This document shows positions 29,320 to 38,192 of a stretch of DNA of 64,000 bases, piece by piece; the stretch's first letter is position 1; each line of letters begins with the position of its first letter. The DNA is from Elusimicrobiota bacterium (GTDB taxonomy: Bacteria; Elusimicrobiota; Elusimicrobia; UBA1565; UBA9628), in assembly GCA_028868375.1 (NCBI GenBank), contig JAGWUP010000002.1, forward strand, positions 89,841-153,840, written 5' to 3'. The position numbers and the translations under genes are program-made. The notes beneath the pieces were generated by a model that saw only the letters and a program-made list of their open reading frames with translations, did no database searches and was not told the DNA's origin.

Positions 29320-31608
29320 GTGCAACGGCGTCATCGCCTGAGCCACTGGCGCTTCGCCTGGCGCGTCCTGCGGCTTCTCCTGCGGGGCTTCGGCGCCCTG
29401 CTGGCGATCCTGTTGGCGCTTCTGCTGGCTTTGTATCTGGCCCTGCCCTATGTCCTCAACGGCGAGCGGGTCAAGGCGGCGCTGGTCGGGCAATTGGAGG
29501 CCCTGCTGCGCCGCCCCGTCAGCGTCGAGCGCGTGATCGTCACGCTCCACGGGATCAAGCTGGCGCGCTTGCGCGTGCTGGATCCCGGCGGGCGCAAGTC
29601 CTTCATCGAGGCGGATTCCGCGCTGGCGACGGTCCGCTTGCCGGCCCTGCTTCACAAGCGCCTGGAGTTGTCCCACGTCCGGCTGGCCTCGCCCCGCATC
29701 TACATCCGCCGCGACGCGTTGGGATATTGGAACTTCAGCGATCTTCTCACTTCCTCCGCCCGTGCCGGGCCGGCGCCAGGGGCCTTCGGGGTCCTGGCGG
29801 ATATCTCCGTCGACCAGACCGACATCGAGGACGGCAGCCTGGAGGTGGACGATCGGCTGCGAGGCAAGCGCTATTCCATCGACCGCTACAACCTCTCCGT
29901 CAGGAAGTTCGAGCTCGAGGCTCCCTTCGAGTTCTCGTTGAGCCTCGACAAGGTCAACGCCTTCGGCCGGCGCCGCTTCTCCAGCTCCCTGGCCTTGCGG
30001 GGAACGATGTCCTTGGCCGGCCTGGACTGGCCTAAAGCCTTCATCGACGCGCGCCAAGCGCATCTTGAGGTGGACGGCCGTTCCCTGACGGGCTCCGTGC
30101 GGATATCCAGTTTCACCGCCCCGGCTCTGGAGGCCAGGGTCGGCGTCCCGGCGCTGGGTTCCGCGGACTGGCAATGGCTGTTCGGCAGGCCCATGGCGTT
30201 CTCGCTGCCCGCTTCCCGCTGGACCGCGCGCGCCCGTTGGTCCGATCCAGGCCAGGTCCAAGTCGAGACGATCCGGGTTGAGGCGGGCAGCCTCGGCGCC
30301 AGAGCCTCCGGCCTGCTGGATGTTTCCGGTCCGCGGCCCCTCCTTTCCGCGGAGGCGGATTTCCAGGACTTTCCCTTGGAGGCGGCTTCCGGCCTGCGCC
30401 CCGCCTTGGCGGCTTATCATCTGACGGGGACGGCTTCCGGGGAGCTGGCCTTAGCCGGCCAACCGGGGCGTTGGAACGTCTCGCGGGCGCACCTGCGCCT
30501 GCGCGGGGCGGGGGCGCGTTCGCGGCATTGGAGCCTGACCGACGGCGACGCCGACGTGACGGCGACGCGGAATTTCGCCGATCTCGCAGTGACCCTCTCC
30601 AGCGGGGCGTTTGAGGCCTACCACAACCATTTCGGCGACGCCGCGCTGTCCTTGAGGCTGGTGCGGCGGGATCTCAGGATCGATTATCTCTCCCTCAAAT
30701 GGGAGGACTCGCGGCTGCGTCTTCGGGGGCGGGTCGTGAATCTTCCCGCTCCGCGCAAGATCTGGCTGAGCGGAAGCCTCGATCGGCTGCATTGGGAGCG
30801 GGCCCAGCGCCTGGTGGCCGACGTGGCGGCGTCTCTGTCGACTCGTACGGCGCCGTCGCCGCAGCCTCAAGAGGAAATTTCCCAGCCGCGGCAGCTCTGG
30901 GTGCAGGCCTTCAAGTATTCGATCCCCAAGCGTTTCCCGGACACGGCCGGGCATATCCGCATCGGGAAGGTCCTGCATAAGAATTTCAGCTTCGCGAACG
31001 TCGACCTGCTCTGGGACCTGCGCGGCATCACCAATACCCTCGCCACCGCCAGCGGAGACCTGCGCGCAAGCTTCGGCTCGGGCCGAGTCAACGACATTCC
31101 CGCGGTACAAGAGTCGAATAAATTTCTTAGAATCGTCTTCCTGCCCTATATCTACATGCACAAGATGAACAACCTCTCGGTGCTGAGCGCGGCGACGGCC
31201 TTCCCGAAGACGCTCGATTTCAACCGCATCGAGGGGCAATACGGAGTCAGCCACGGGGTCGTCACGACGCGTTTCTTTTACGTCGACAGCCCGCAGTTCC
31301 TGGCCTTCGCCGAGGGAACCGCCGACTTCGGGCGGGAGAAGGTGGACATGAACATCTTGACGCGGCTGACCAGCTACCGCGCCCCGCTGCCGGAGTGGTG
31401 GGTCGACGAGGCCGGCCGTCCGGCGATCGGCTTCCGCGTCGAGGGAGACCTCAACAGCCCGGACATAGAGCCGCGGCTCAAGAAGATGGGGGCCCACGAG
31501 ATCGAGCAGCGCTTGGAGGAGGCGCGCCGTCTCGCGGCGGGGCGCTTGACGGTTTGGGACAAGCCGGCGCGCTCGAAGGTCCAGCGGGCCGGAGGGGGCC
31601 ACCAATGA
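29320..31608 (+). CDS. AsmA-family envelope protein
   Basis: 762 residues from GTG 29320. A basic N-terminus and one transmembrane helix (about 22-46, rich in L and A) are followed by a long beta-strand-rich periplasmic region, the AsmA/DUF748 layout: the early V-L-N-G-E-R-V-K-A-A-L segment, repeated strand motifs, and a C-terminal segment with V-D-M-N-I-L-T-R-L and G-D-L-N-S-P-D-I-E-P typical of AsmA C-termini. Members are implicated in phospholipid transport between membranes and outer-membrane assembly. Overlaps pyrE by four bases. Confidence 0.85.
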   Translation: MQRRHRLSHWRFAWRVLRLLLRGFGALLAILLALLLALYLALPYVLNGERVKAALVGQLEALLRRPVSVERVIVTLHGIKLARLRVLDPGGRKSFIEADSALATVRLPALLHKRLELSHVRLASPRIYIRRDALGYWNFSDLLTSSARAGPAPGAFGVLADISVDQTDIEDGSLEVDDRLRGKRYSIDRYNLSVRKFELEAPFEFSLSLDKVNAFGRRRFSSSLALRGTMSLAGLDWPKAFIDARQAHLEVDGRSLTGSVRISSFTAPALEARVGVPALGSADWQWLFGRPMAFSLPASRWTARARWSDPGQVQVETIRVEAGSLGARASGLLDVSGPRPLLSAEADFQDFPLEAASGLRPALAAYHLTGTASGELALAGQPGRWNVSRAHLRLRGAGARSRHWSLTDGDADVTATRNFADLAVTLSSGAFEAYHNHFGDAALSLRLVRRDLRIDYLSLKWEDSRLRLRGRVVNLPAPRKIWLSGSLDRLHWERAQRLVADVAASLSTRTAPSPQPQEEISQPRQLWVQAFKYSIPKRFPDTAGHIRIGKVLHKNFSFANVDLLWDLRGITNTLATASGDLRASFGSGRVNDIPAVQESNKFLRIVFLPYIYMHKMNNLSVLSAATAFPKTLDFNRIEGQYGVSHGVVTTRFFYVDSPQFLAFAEGTADFGREKVDMNILTRLTSYRAPLPEWWVDEAGRPAIGFRVEGDLNSPDIEPRLKKMGAHEIEQRLEEARRLAAGRLTVWDKPARSKVQRAGGGHQ

Positions 31609-32201
31609 CGCTGATCAAGAAAATGGACGTGCTGGGGCTGCTCCAGGAGCACGGGGCGGTCGTGCCCGGGCATTTCGAGCTGGCCAACGGCCTGCACAGC
31701 TCCATCTACATACAGACCGCCTTGGTGCTGCAATACCCGCACGTGGCGCACAAGATCGCGCGCGCGCTGGCCGGCAAGTTCAGCCAGCGGCCGGACGTCG
31801 TGATCTCGCCGGGGATGTCCTCCGTCGTGCTGGGACAGGAGGTGGCGCGCGTCCATAAGTGCCGCGCGATCTTCACCGAGCGCAACGCGAACATGCTGGC
31901 CCTGCGCCGCGATTTCAGGCTGGAGCGCGGGGAGAAGGCCATGGTCATCGAGGACGTCCTGACGACCGGCCGCTTGACCGCCGAGATCATCGCCCTGGCC
32001 CAGGCCTACGGCTGCAAGGTCTTAGGCGTCGGCGCCATCGTCGACCGCTCGACCAACCCCATCTGCCTGTCCGTTCCGGTGCGCACCCTCATCTCCTTTC
32101 CGCTGGAGGCCAGCGCTCCGGCCTCCTGCCCCCAGTGCGCCGCCGGCGTGACGCTGACGGACGCCAGCGGCATGCCCACCGGCGCCCAAGAGGGGGAATA
32201 G
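31605..32201 (+). CDS. pyrE: Orotate phosphoribosyltransferase
   Basis: Converts orotate and PRPP to OMP in pyrimidine synthesis. 198 residues from ATG 31605 with GGAGGGGG upstream. The PRPP loop V-I-E-D-V-L-T-T-G lies at 114-122, and the catalytic-loop T-E-R-N-A at about 91-95. An upstream in-frame extension into the AsmA-like gene is rejected. Purine (purB) and pyrimidine (pyrE) genes are adjacent, six bases apart (C-terminal C-P-Q-C is an odd feature). Confidence 0.93.
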   Translation: MTLIKKMDVLGLLQEHGAVVPGHFELANGLHSSIYIQTALVLQYPHVAHKIARALAGKFSQRPDVVISPGMSSVVLGQEVARVHKCRAIFTERNANMLALRRDFRLERGEKAMVIEDVLTTGRLTAEIIALAQAYGCKVLGVGAIVDRSTNPICLSVPVRTLISFPLEASAPASCPQCAAGVTLTDASGMPTGAQEGE

Positions 32202-32206
32202 GGCCG

Positions 32207-33517
32207 ATGATCGAGCGCTATAGCCGTCCCGAGATGGCCAAGGTCTGGTCGGACGAGAACCGCTTGCGCGCCATGCTCCGCGTGGAGGAAGCCTTCCTTT
32301 CGGCGCTCTCGCGCGAGAAGGGCATTCCCAGCGGCCAGCTGGCGCGATTACGGCGCTCGATGGACCGATCCCTCCTGCAGGCCTCTCGCGGCAAGGAGGC
32401 GGTCTCCGGGCACGAGGTCATCGGCCTGCTGCAGGCCGTCAGCGCCAGGCTGGCAGGCAAGGCGCCGCAGCTCGAGCGCTACCTGCACTACGGCTTGACC
32501 TCTTCCGACGTGCTGGACACCGCGCTGGCGCTGCAGTTGCGGCAGGCCTGCGGGCTGCTGCTGGACGGCTGGAGGCGGCTGGCCTCCCGCCTGCGCGGGC
32601 TCTCGCGCCGGCACGAGCTGACCTGGATGGTCGGGCGCACCCACGGGGTCCACGCCGAGCCGATCACCTTCGGCGTCAAGCTGGCGGGCTGGCATGCCGA
32701 GGCCCTGCGCAATATCGAGCGGCTCAAGCGCGCGCGGGAGCTGATTGGCTTCGGCAAGGCCTCCGGGGCCGTGGGCACCTTCAGCCAGGTCGGCCCGGAG
32801 CGCGAGGCGGCGACGCTCAAGGCCCTGGGCCTGCGCCCGGAGCCGGTCGCGACCCAGGTCGTGCCGCGGGATCGCCACGCCGATTATTTCCACGCCCTGG
32901 TCCTTTCCGCCGCCGCCCTCGAGCGCTGGGCCGTCGAGATCCGCCACCTCCAGAGGACGGAGGTGCTCGAGTTGGAGGAGCCTTTCGGCGACGGCCAGAA
33001 GGGCTCCTCCGCGATGCCGCACAAGCGCAACCCCGTCCTGTGCGAGAACGTGACCGGCTTGTCGCGGCTGATCCGCAGCTACGAGACGGCGGCGGTCGAG
33101 AACTGCGTGCTCTGGCATGAGCGGGACATCAGCCATTCCTCCGTGGAACGCGTCTACCTGCCGGACGCCCACATCGCCCTGGATTTCATGCTGGCGCGCA
33201 TGCGGACGATCCTGGAGGGGCTTGAGGTCCATCGCGGGCGCATGCGGCGCAATCTGGACAGCTCGCACGGCCTGGTCTTCTCCCAGCGGGTGATGCTGCG
33301 GCTCATCGACGCCGGGCTGGGGCGGCTTAAGGCTTACGACATCGTCCAACGCAACGCGATGAGGACCTGGAAAACCGGGCAGGCTTTCCAGCGGGCCCTC
33401 GCCCGCGATCCGGCCGTGGCCCGGCTCCTCTCGCCCCGGGAGCTGGCCGCCTGCTTCGACTTGGGGGCCTATAAGCGCTCCGTGCGCGCGCTGCTGCGCC
33501 GGGGCGGGGTCCTCTAA
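32207..33517 (+). CDS. purB: Adenylosuccinate lyase
   Basis: Catalyses two beta-eliminations in purine synthesis (SAICAR to AICAR, adenylosuccinate to AMP). 436 residues from ATG 32207. The fumarase/aspartase superfamily signature G-S-S-A-M-P-H-K-R-N-P is at 266-276, and G-R-T-H-G with G-L-T-S-S-D match other active-site segments. Follows pyrE by five bases; continues as an operon with the SAM hydrolase 14 bases downstream. Confidence 0.96.
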   Translation: MIERYSRPEMAKVWSDENRLRAMLRVEEAFLSALSREKGIPSGQLARLRRSMDRSLLQASRGKEAVSGHEVIGLLQAVSARLAGKAPQLERYLHYGLTSSDVLDTALALQLRQACGLLLDGWRRLASRLRGLSRRHELTWMVGRTHGVHAEPITFGVKLAGWHAEALRNIERLKRARELIGFGKASGAVGTFSQVGPEREAATLKALGLRPEPVATQVVPRDRHADYFHALVLSAAALERWAVEIRHLQRTEVLELEEPFGDGQKGSSAMPHKRNPVLCENVTGLSRLIRSYETAAVENCVLWHERDISHSSVERVYLPDAHIALDFMLARMRTILEGLEVHRGRMRRNLDSSHGLVFSQRVMLRLIDAGLGRLKAYDIVQRNAMRTWKTGQAFQRALARDPAVARLLSPRELAACFDLGAYKRSVRALLRRGGVL

Positions 33518-33531
33518 GGCTCGCGCGCTCG

Positions 33532-34251
33532 ATGGCCGCCGTCATCGCGCTGTTGACGGATTTCGGCCTGCAGGATCCCTACGTCGGAGTAATGAAGGGG
33601 GTGATCGCGGATCTCGCGCCGCGGGCCAAGGTCGTCGATCTCTGCCACGGTCTGCCGCCCCAGGACGTGCGGGGCGCGGCCCTCTTTTTGCGGCAGAGCG
33701 CGCCGTATTTTCCGAAGGCGACGCTGTTCGTGGTCGTGGTCGATCCCGGCGTAGGCTCGGACCGGCGCGTTCTCTACGCGCGCACCCGGCGGCATTCCTT
33801 CCTGGCCCCGGACAACGGAGCCTTGAGCTGGCTGCCGGACCCGGTTCTGGAGTGGCGCTCGGTCGTCCGCAGGAGCTTGTTCCTGGCCCAGGTCTCGAGC
33901 ACTTTCCATGGCCGCGATCTCTTCGCGCCCGTGGCGGCCAGGCTTTCCCGCGGCCTGCCGCCCTCCCGGCTTGGAGGGCGCGTCGACGATCCGGAGAGGC
34001 TGCCATGGCCAGCCGGCGAGATCCTGGCGATCGATCGCTTCGGCAACGCGGTGACGTCTCTTGGGAAGGGTGCCGGGACGGTGCTATATAAAGGAAGGAG
34101 ATTTTCGGTGCGAAAAACCTACGCGGACGCCCGCGACGGCGAGGCCCTGGCCCTGGCCGGCTCCGGCGGCCTGCTCGAGCTTTCGGTCCGCAACGGCTCC
34201 TTTTTAAAGCGCTACGGCGCCAGGCGCGGAGACAAGGTCTATGCCGGTTGA
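33532..34251 (+). CDS. SAM hydrolase (SAM hydroxide adenosyltransferase, DUF62/DUF98-type)
   Basis: Hydrolyses S-adenosyl-methionine to adenosine and methionine in characterised relatives; fluorinase/chlorinase belong to the same fold. 239 residues with family segments: I-A-L-L-T-D-F-G-L, V-V-D-P-G-V-G-S, A-P-D-N-G-A-L-S, H-G-R-D-L-F-A-P-V-A, and I-D-R-F-G-N. The residues typical of the halogenases (insertion loop) are not seen, so hydrolase is preferred. Overlaps the next methyltransferase gene by 11 bases. Confidence 0.9.
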   Translation: MAAVIALLTDFGLQDPYVGVMKGVIADLAPRAKVVDLCHGLPPQDVRGAALFLRQSAPYFPKATLFVVVVDPGVGSDRRVLYARTRRHSFLAPDNGALSWLPDPVLEWRSVVRRSLFLAQVSSTFHGRDLFAPVAARLSRGLPPSRLGGRVDDPERLPWPAGEILAIDRFGNAVTSLGKGAGTVLYKGRRFSVRKTYADARDGEALALAGSGGLLELSVRNGSFLKRYGARRGDKVYAG

Positions 34252-35449
34252 CCCGGCCGCCGCGGCGGGGCCCTTGACGGTCCGCCTCAAGCCCGCTCAG
34301 GAGCGGCGCGTGCTGGCGGGGCACGCTTGGGTGTTTTCCAACGAGATCGCCTCGGTCGAGGGGGAAGGCGAGCCGGGGGCCCTGGCCAGGGTGCTGGCCG
34401 CCGACGGGACCTTGGTCGGCGCCGCGTTCTACAACCCGCGCAGCCTGATCGCCTGCCGGATGCTGGCCTTGGGCGAGATGGTGGAGCCCGACGCCGCCTT
34501 CTTCCATTCCAGGCTCTCCAAGGCTCTGGCCTTTCGCCAGCGCCTTAAGCCCGGGGGGACGGCCTATCGGCTCTGCTTCGGGGAGTCAGACGGGCTGCCC
34601 GGCCTGGTCGTCGACCGCTATGATTCCGTGCTCGTGGCGCAGGTCTTGTCGGCCGGCATCGAGAGGAGGCTTGAGGCCTTGAGCGCGGCGCTGCAGGAGC
34701 TGCTCAAGCCGGAGGCGATCTTCCTTAAGAACGACCACCGCGCCCGCGCCTTGGAGGGCTTGCCCGCCGAGACGCGCGTATTATTCGGGCGGATGCCGGA
34801 GCGCGTCGAGATCGAGGAGGGCGGGCTGCGCTTCGTCGTGCCCCTCGCAGCGGGGCAGAAGACGGGCTTCTATTTCGACCAGGCGGAGAATCGGCTGTTC
34901 CTGCGGCCGTACTTCGAGGGGAGGATCGTGCTCGATCTCTACTGTTACACCGGGGCTTTCGCCCTCAACGCGGCGAAGTCCGGCGCCAAGGCCGTGCTGG
35001 GCATAGACAGCTCGGCGCAAGCCGTCGAGCTGGCCCGCGAGAACGCCGCCCTCAATGGAGCGGCGGGCTTAAGCTTCGAGGAGGACGACGCCGAAGCGGC
35101 GCTGCGTTCCTTTTCGCAGGGGAGTCAGCCTTTCCAGCCGGACATGATCCTGCTCGATCCGCCCAGCCTGGTGCCGTCCAAGAAGCATCTGGCCAAGGCC
35201 TTGAGGGCCTATGGCAAGCTCAACGCCCAGGCCCTGCGCGCCCTGCCCAAGGGTGGCCTGCTGGCGAGCTCCACCTGCTCCCATCACGTCTCGCGCGAGA
35301 TTTTCGTCGAGCTCTTGCGCCTTTCGGCCGCCAAGGCCCAGGTGCCGGCGCGCTTGCTGGCGCTGAGGGGCCAAGCCGGCGACCACCCGGTTCTCCTGGC
35401 GATGCCGGAGACGGAATACCTGCATTTCGCCCTGCTCGAGCGGCTTTAG
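34241..35449 (+). CDS. SAM-dependent rRNA large-subunit methyltransferase, RlmI family
   Basis: 402 residues: N-terminal PUA-like domain (to about 85, with G-H-A-W-V-F-S-N-E-I), central EEHEE-type region, and a Rossmann methyltransferase domain (V-L-D-L-Y-C-Y-T-G-A-F, motif I; L-D-P-P-S, motif IV). This is the build of RlmI/RlmK-like 23S rRNA cytosine-C5 methyltransferases; the exact position modified is unknown. It shares 11 bases with the SAM hydrolase gene, an interesting pairing of SAM-consuming enzymes. Ends just before a bidirectional hairpin. Confidence 0.9.
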   Translation: MPVDPAAAAGPLTVRLKPAQERRVLAGHAWVFSNEIASVEGEGEPGALARVLAADGTLVGAAFYNPRSLIACRMLALGEMVEPDAAFFHSRLSKALAFRQRLKPGGTAYRLCFGESDGLPGLVVDRYDSVLVAQVLSAGIERRLEALSAALQELLKPEAIFLKNDHRARALEGLPAETRVLFGRMPERVEIEEGGLRFVVPLAAGQKTGFYFDQAENRLFLRPYFEGRIVLDLYCYTGAFALNAAKSGAKAVLGIDSSAQAVELARENAALNGAAGLSFEEDDAEAALRSFSQGSQPFQPDMILLDPPSLVPSKKHLAKALRAYGKLNAQALRALPKGGLLASSTCSHHVSREIFVELLRLSAAKAQVPARLLALRGQAGDHPVLLAMPETEYLHFALLERL

Positions 35450-35461
35450 CCGGCTACGCCC

Positions 35462-35480
35462 AAGCCGGCTACGCCGGCTT
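35462..35480. terminator. Hairpin between convergent genes
   Basis: AAGCCGGC / GCCGGCTT stem (35462-35469, 35473-35480) with a three-base loop, preceded by a direct copy of AGCCGGCTACGCC. It lies between the methyltransferase stop and the opposing small gene, so could end transcription from both sides. It lacks a long U-tract. Confidence 0.5.
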
Positions 35481-35649
35481 AGAAGCGGGCGCGCGAGCCG
35501 CCGATGCCGAGCTGGGCCGCTAGGCTGGCCCAGTCGCATTTCAGCCGGTCCGCCTGGGCTTCCAGCTCCTGCCAGCCGCGAGCGAACTCCAGCGGACGCT
35601 CTCGGCGGTGCTTGCGGGACGCTTTCTCTTTCTTCGGCGCGTTTTTCAT
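35479..35649 (-). CDS. Small basic protein of unknown function
   Basis: 56 residues, strongly basic first half (K-N-A-P-K-K-E-K-A-S-R-K-H-R-R-E-R) and a second half with W-x2-L-x3-A-x3-L-K-C-D-W-A-S-L-A-A-Q-L-G-I that could form helices. Reality is supported by ATG 35649 with GGAAGGA and a near-perfect promoter. Could bind nucleic acid; not identified. Confidence 0.7.
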   Translation of the reverse strand: MKNAPKKEKASRKHRRERPLEFARGWQELEAQADRLKCDWASLAAQLGIGGSRARF

Positions 35650-35662
35650 GTCCTTCCCGCGC

Positions 35663-35691
35663 AGTATAGCCCCGACCCTGGAAAGCGTCAA
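35663..35691 (-). promoter_or_regulatory. Sigma-70 promoter of small basic protein gene
   Basis: Minus strand TTGACG (35691-35686), 17-base spacer, TATACT (35668-35663), followed by a 13-base region with the Shine-Dalgarno before ATG 35649. Confidence 0.75.
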
Positions 35692-35729
35692 TCCCTCCGC
35701 GGGCCGAAAATCCTAAAAAATAATGGGGG

Positions 35730-36167
35730 CTATTTCGATGGAAGCGGCGGCGTGGCAGGCTGGAAATCCATCGGCCCGGAGAACCCGACCACCAGCTCGC
35801 AGCCTCTCCAGCCGCGGGCCTTGAAGGCATGCCAGGTCCCGGCCGGGATCATCGCGTAGCCGCCGGGCCCCAGCGTCTGCGCCTGGCCGTCGACGTCGAC
35901 CTCGAGCTTGCCCTTGAGCACCACCACGGTCTCGTCGCTGGCGTGGCGGTGCGTCGGCAGCACGTAGCCTCGCGAGAAGCGCACCAATGTCAGGATCGCG
36001 CCAGTGGCGGGGTTCTCGTAGAGCAGGTGGTACTGGTGGGTCGCCAGGCCCTCCGGCAGCATCCCCGTCACCTTCCAATCCAGGCCGCTGGCTTGGCGCA
36101 CGACCGCTGCGATCGGAGCTGCGCCAAGGCAGGGCGCGGCCAGCAAGGCGGCCAGCAGGAAACCCAT
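35730..36167 (-). CDS. Exported cupin-domain protein
   Basis: 145 residues from ATG 36167. Hydrophobic signal-like N-terminus (to about A-A-P-I-A-A). Single small beta-barrel with cupin motif 1, H-R-H-x5-V-V-V-L-x-G (H-R-H-A-S-D-E-T-V-V-V-L-K-G), and motif 2, P-A-G-T-W-H; the histidines and glutamate should bind a metal. Substrate unknown. Any longer N-terminus would be translated tRNA sequence: tRNA-Phe ends five bases before this ATG. No Shine-Dalgarno sequence is present. Confidence 0.85.
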   Translation of the reverse strand: MGFLLAALLAAPCLGAAPIAAVVRQASGLDWKVTGMLPEGLATHQYHLLYENPATGAILTLVRFSRGYVLPTHRHASDETVVVLKGKLEVDVDGQAQTLGPGGYAMIPAGTWHAFKARGWRGCELVVGFSGPMDFQPATPPLPSK

Positions 36168-36172
36168 CGAGA

Positions 36173-36247
36173 TGGTGGCGAGGGACAGGATCGAACTGTC
36201 GACACCCGGTTTTTCAGACCGGTGCTCTACCACTGAGCTACCTCGCC
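36173..36247 (-). tRNA. tRNA-Phe (anticodon GAA)
   Basis: 75 bases including an encoded CCA end. The acceptor stem GGCGAGG pairs with CCTCGCC, the D-arm contains GCTC..GAGC, the anticodon loop CTGAAAA gives GAA flanked by a CCGGT/ACCGG stem, and the T-arm has GTTCGATCC. Followed within five bases by the cupin start codon. Confidence 0.95.
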
Positions 36248-36256
36248 TTGATCGTG

Positions 36257-36284
36257 GATAAAACACGAGGATGGATTATGTCAA
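36257..36284 (-). promoter_or_regulatory. Probable promoter of tRNA-Phe (and cupin)
   Basis: Minus strand TTGACA (36284-36279), 16-base spacer, TTTATC (36262-36257), ending about ten bases before the tRNA 5' end. Confidence 0.55.
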
Positions 36285-36326
36285 TTTGGAGGGGGCGTCC
36301 GCAAATCCGGCGCGCCCGGCAGGCTC

Positions 36327-38192
36327 TTATTGCGCGGCGTCGTCTCCCGCCTTGTCGTCGGCGGCCACCGGCAGGGTGAAGCTGAAGGTCGAGCCATGGC
36401 CCTCCTCGCTGTCGACCCAGACTCGGCCGCGGTGCTGCAGCACCAGTTCCCGCGCGATCGCCAGCCCCAAACCCACCCCGCCGCGCCGTTCCGATTGGAC
36501 TTGGCTGAAACGATCGAAGATAAGCTTCTGGTCGCTTGGCGAGATGCCGCAGCCGGTATCCTTGACGCGTACGACCACGGCGTCGTTATCGCGCTGCCCT
36601 CGCTCGGCCGACAAGCAGACGCGGCCGCCTTCCGGCGTGAACTTGATCGCGTTCGAGACGAGGTTGTTGAGGATTTGCAGGACTCGCCCGCGGTCCGCCA
36701 GGACCTGCGGCAGCTCAGCCATAGATTCGGCGCCGTCCAGGCGCAAGTCGATCTTCTTGGAGCGCGCCCACGGCAGCAGGGCGCGCACGCATTCGCGCAA
36801 CAAAGGTTCGAGGGGCTGGCGCTCCGGGCGCACGGACATGCGGCCAGACTGAAGTTTCGAGAAATCAAGCAGCTCGTCGATCATCTGACGCAGGGTCCGG
36901 CTGTTGCGCACGCAGATGTCGAGAAACTCTCCCTCCTCGTTGTCTATGTGGGCGCCGAGCTTCTCGGAGAGGACCTCGAGGGCGGAGCAGATGGAGGTGA
37001 GGGGCGCTTTCAAGTCATGTGTGATATTGGCGAGGAATTCTTCCTGCATCCGTTGGGTCTCCCGGTATTTCGCGGCGTGGGGAAGCACGGCATAGGTTCC
37101 GACGACGCGGCCCTGCTCGTCATGGACGAGGGCCATCGACTGCCGGAAGGCGCTTAAGGTCTGCACGCCCCCGGAGGTCCTGACTTCATCGGAGATGGGG
37201 CGGTTCTCCGGGATGACGAGGTCCTTGGCCAGGGCCACGAACTGGTCGTCTCCGTGGAGCTTTTCGAGGATGTTCTTGCCGGCCACGTCGGAGAAGGGGC
37301 GGCCGATGAGATCCTCGGCGGCCTGATCCATCATCAGGATGCGCCCTTCCTGGTCGACCACCATTTTCCCTTCGGTGACGGTGGCCAGGACGTTTTCGGT
37401 GCGCAGGCGCTCGTTGACGACCCCTTGCTTTTCCAGCAGCAGCTTGTGGGTGGCCTGTGAGACATGCTGGGCCAGGGCGGTCTCGATGTGGCGCACGGCC
37501 TCGGCGTAGATGCGCGCTCGTTCCTGGGGATCGACGACGGCGCGCTCGACGATGGACTTGATGAAGGAGCCGAAGCCCACGGAGACTTGGGTCGGAGCTT
37601 GGGGACGCTGCGGGGATTGCTGCGGGGGTTGCCGCGGGGCCGCCGGCGCGCTCGTCTGCGCAACCGGGACCGGCGGCTTTAGCAGCGTCGCGCGCTGGCT
37701 TTGCACGGCCGTCGAGGCCAGAGGACGGACGCGTCGCGCGCGCACGAAGCTTTCAAGGTTGGCCTCGATATGACGCACGCCGCGCTCCTTAAGGAAGTCG
37801 CTGGCGTCGGTTTCATAGGCGCGGTTGGCTGGCGTGGAGGCCAGCTCGCAGAGGGCGGAGAGCTCGTAGAGCTTGCAGTCCGGCAGGAAGGTGACGCTTT
37901 GCAGGGCATGGCAGCGGAAGGCGATGGCGAGCAACTCGTAGGCCTGGGCTGAATCGGCCACCAATTGACCGTTGGCCAGCCAGCGGCCCGCTACCAGCGA
38001 GAAGGAGATCTCGTCCCAGCCGCTTTCGGTGAAGAGCTCGTGGAGCAATTGCCAGGACTCCCGCTGCGAGGAGGCCGGCACCGGATGGCCGGCGCTGTAA
38101 AGGGAGACGAGCTTGACCGTCTGCCCGAAGGATTTTAGAAAGCGGCGGCAGAGCTCGAGCAGGCGCGGCGAGGCGGCTTGGTCGTCGTTCAT
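36327..38192 (-). CDS. Cytoplasmic sensor histidine kinase with PAS domain
   Basis: 621 residues, no transmembrane helices. Order: an N-terminal domain of about 155 residues with [11 protein letters not shown], a type I associate with small regulatory proteins in which an LY-x-x-x-HP motif occurs; a proline/glutamine linker (165-205); a helical region (210-265); PAS (about 265-375); HisKA with H392 in [10 protein letters not shown]; and HATPase with [11 protein letters not shown]-x-G-x-G and G-V-G-L-G-L-A. The start overlaps the TPR gene stop (ATGA) and is last in the pilus-motor operon, so PilB's receiver is an obvious partner. Confidence 0.9.
   Translation of the reverse strand: MNDDQAASPRLLELCRRFLKSFGQTVKLVSLYSAGHPVPASSQRESWQLLHELFTESGWDEISFSLVAGRWLANGQLVADSAQAYELLAIAFRCHALQSVTFLPDCKLYELSALCELASTPANRAYETDASDFLKERGVRHIEANLESFVRARRVRPLASTAVQSQRATLLKPPVPVAQTSAPAAPRQPPQQSPQRPQAPTQVSVGFGSFIKSIVERAVVDPQERARIYAEAVRHIETALAQHVSQATHKLLLEKQGVVNERLRTENVLATVTEGKMVVDQEGRILMMDQAAEDLIGRPFSDVAGKNILEKLHGDDQFVALAKDLVIPENRPISDEVRTSGGVQTLSAFRQSMALVHDEQGRVVGTYAVLPHAAKYRETQRMQEEFLANITHDLKAPLTSICSALEVLSEKLGAHIDNEEGEFLDICVRNSRTLRQMIDELLDFSKLQSGRMSVRPERQPLEPLLRECVRALLPWARSKKIDLRLDGAESMAELPQVLADRGRVLQILNNLVSNAIKFTPEGGRVCLSAERGQRDNDAVVVRVKDTGCGISPSDQKLIFDRFSQVQSERRGGVGLGLAIARELVLQHRGRVWVDSEEGHGSTFSFTLPVAADDKAGDDAAQ

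Noticed and set aside
36168-36266. N-terminal extension of the cupin up to 36266
   Set aside because: The extra residues (R-G-S-S-V-V-E-H-R...) are the well-known translation of a tRNA gene; tRNA-Phe occupies 36173-36247.
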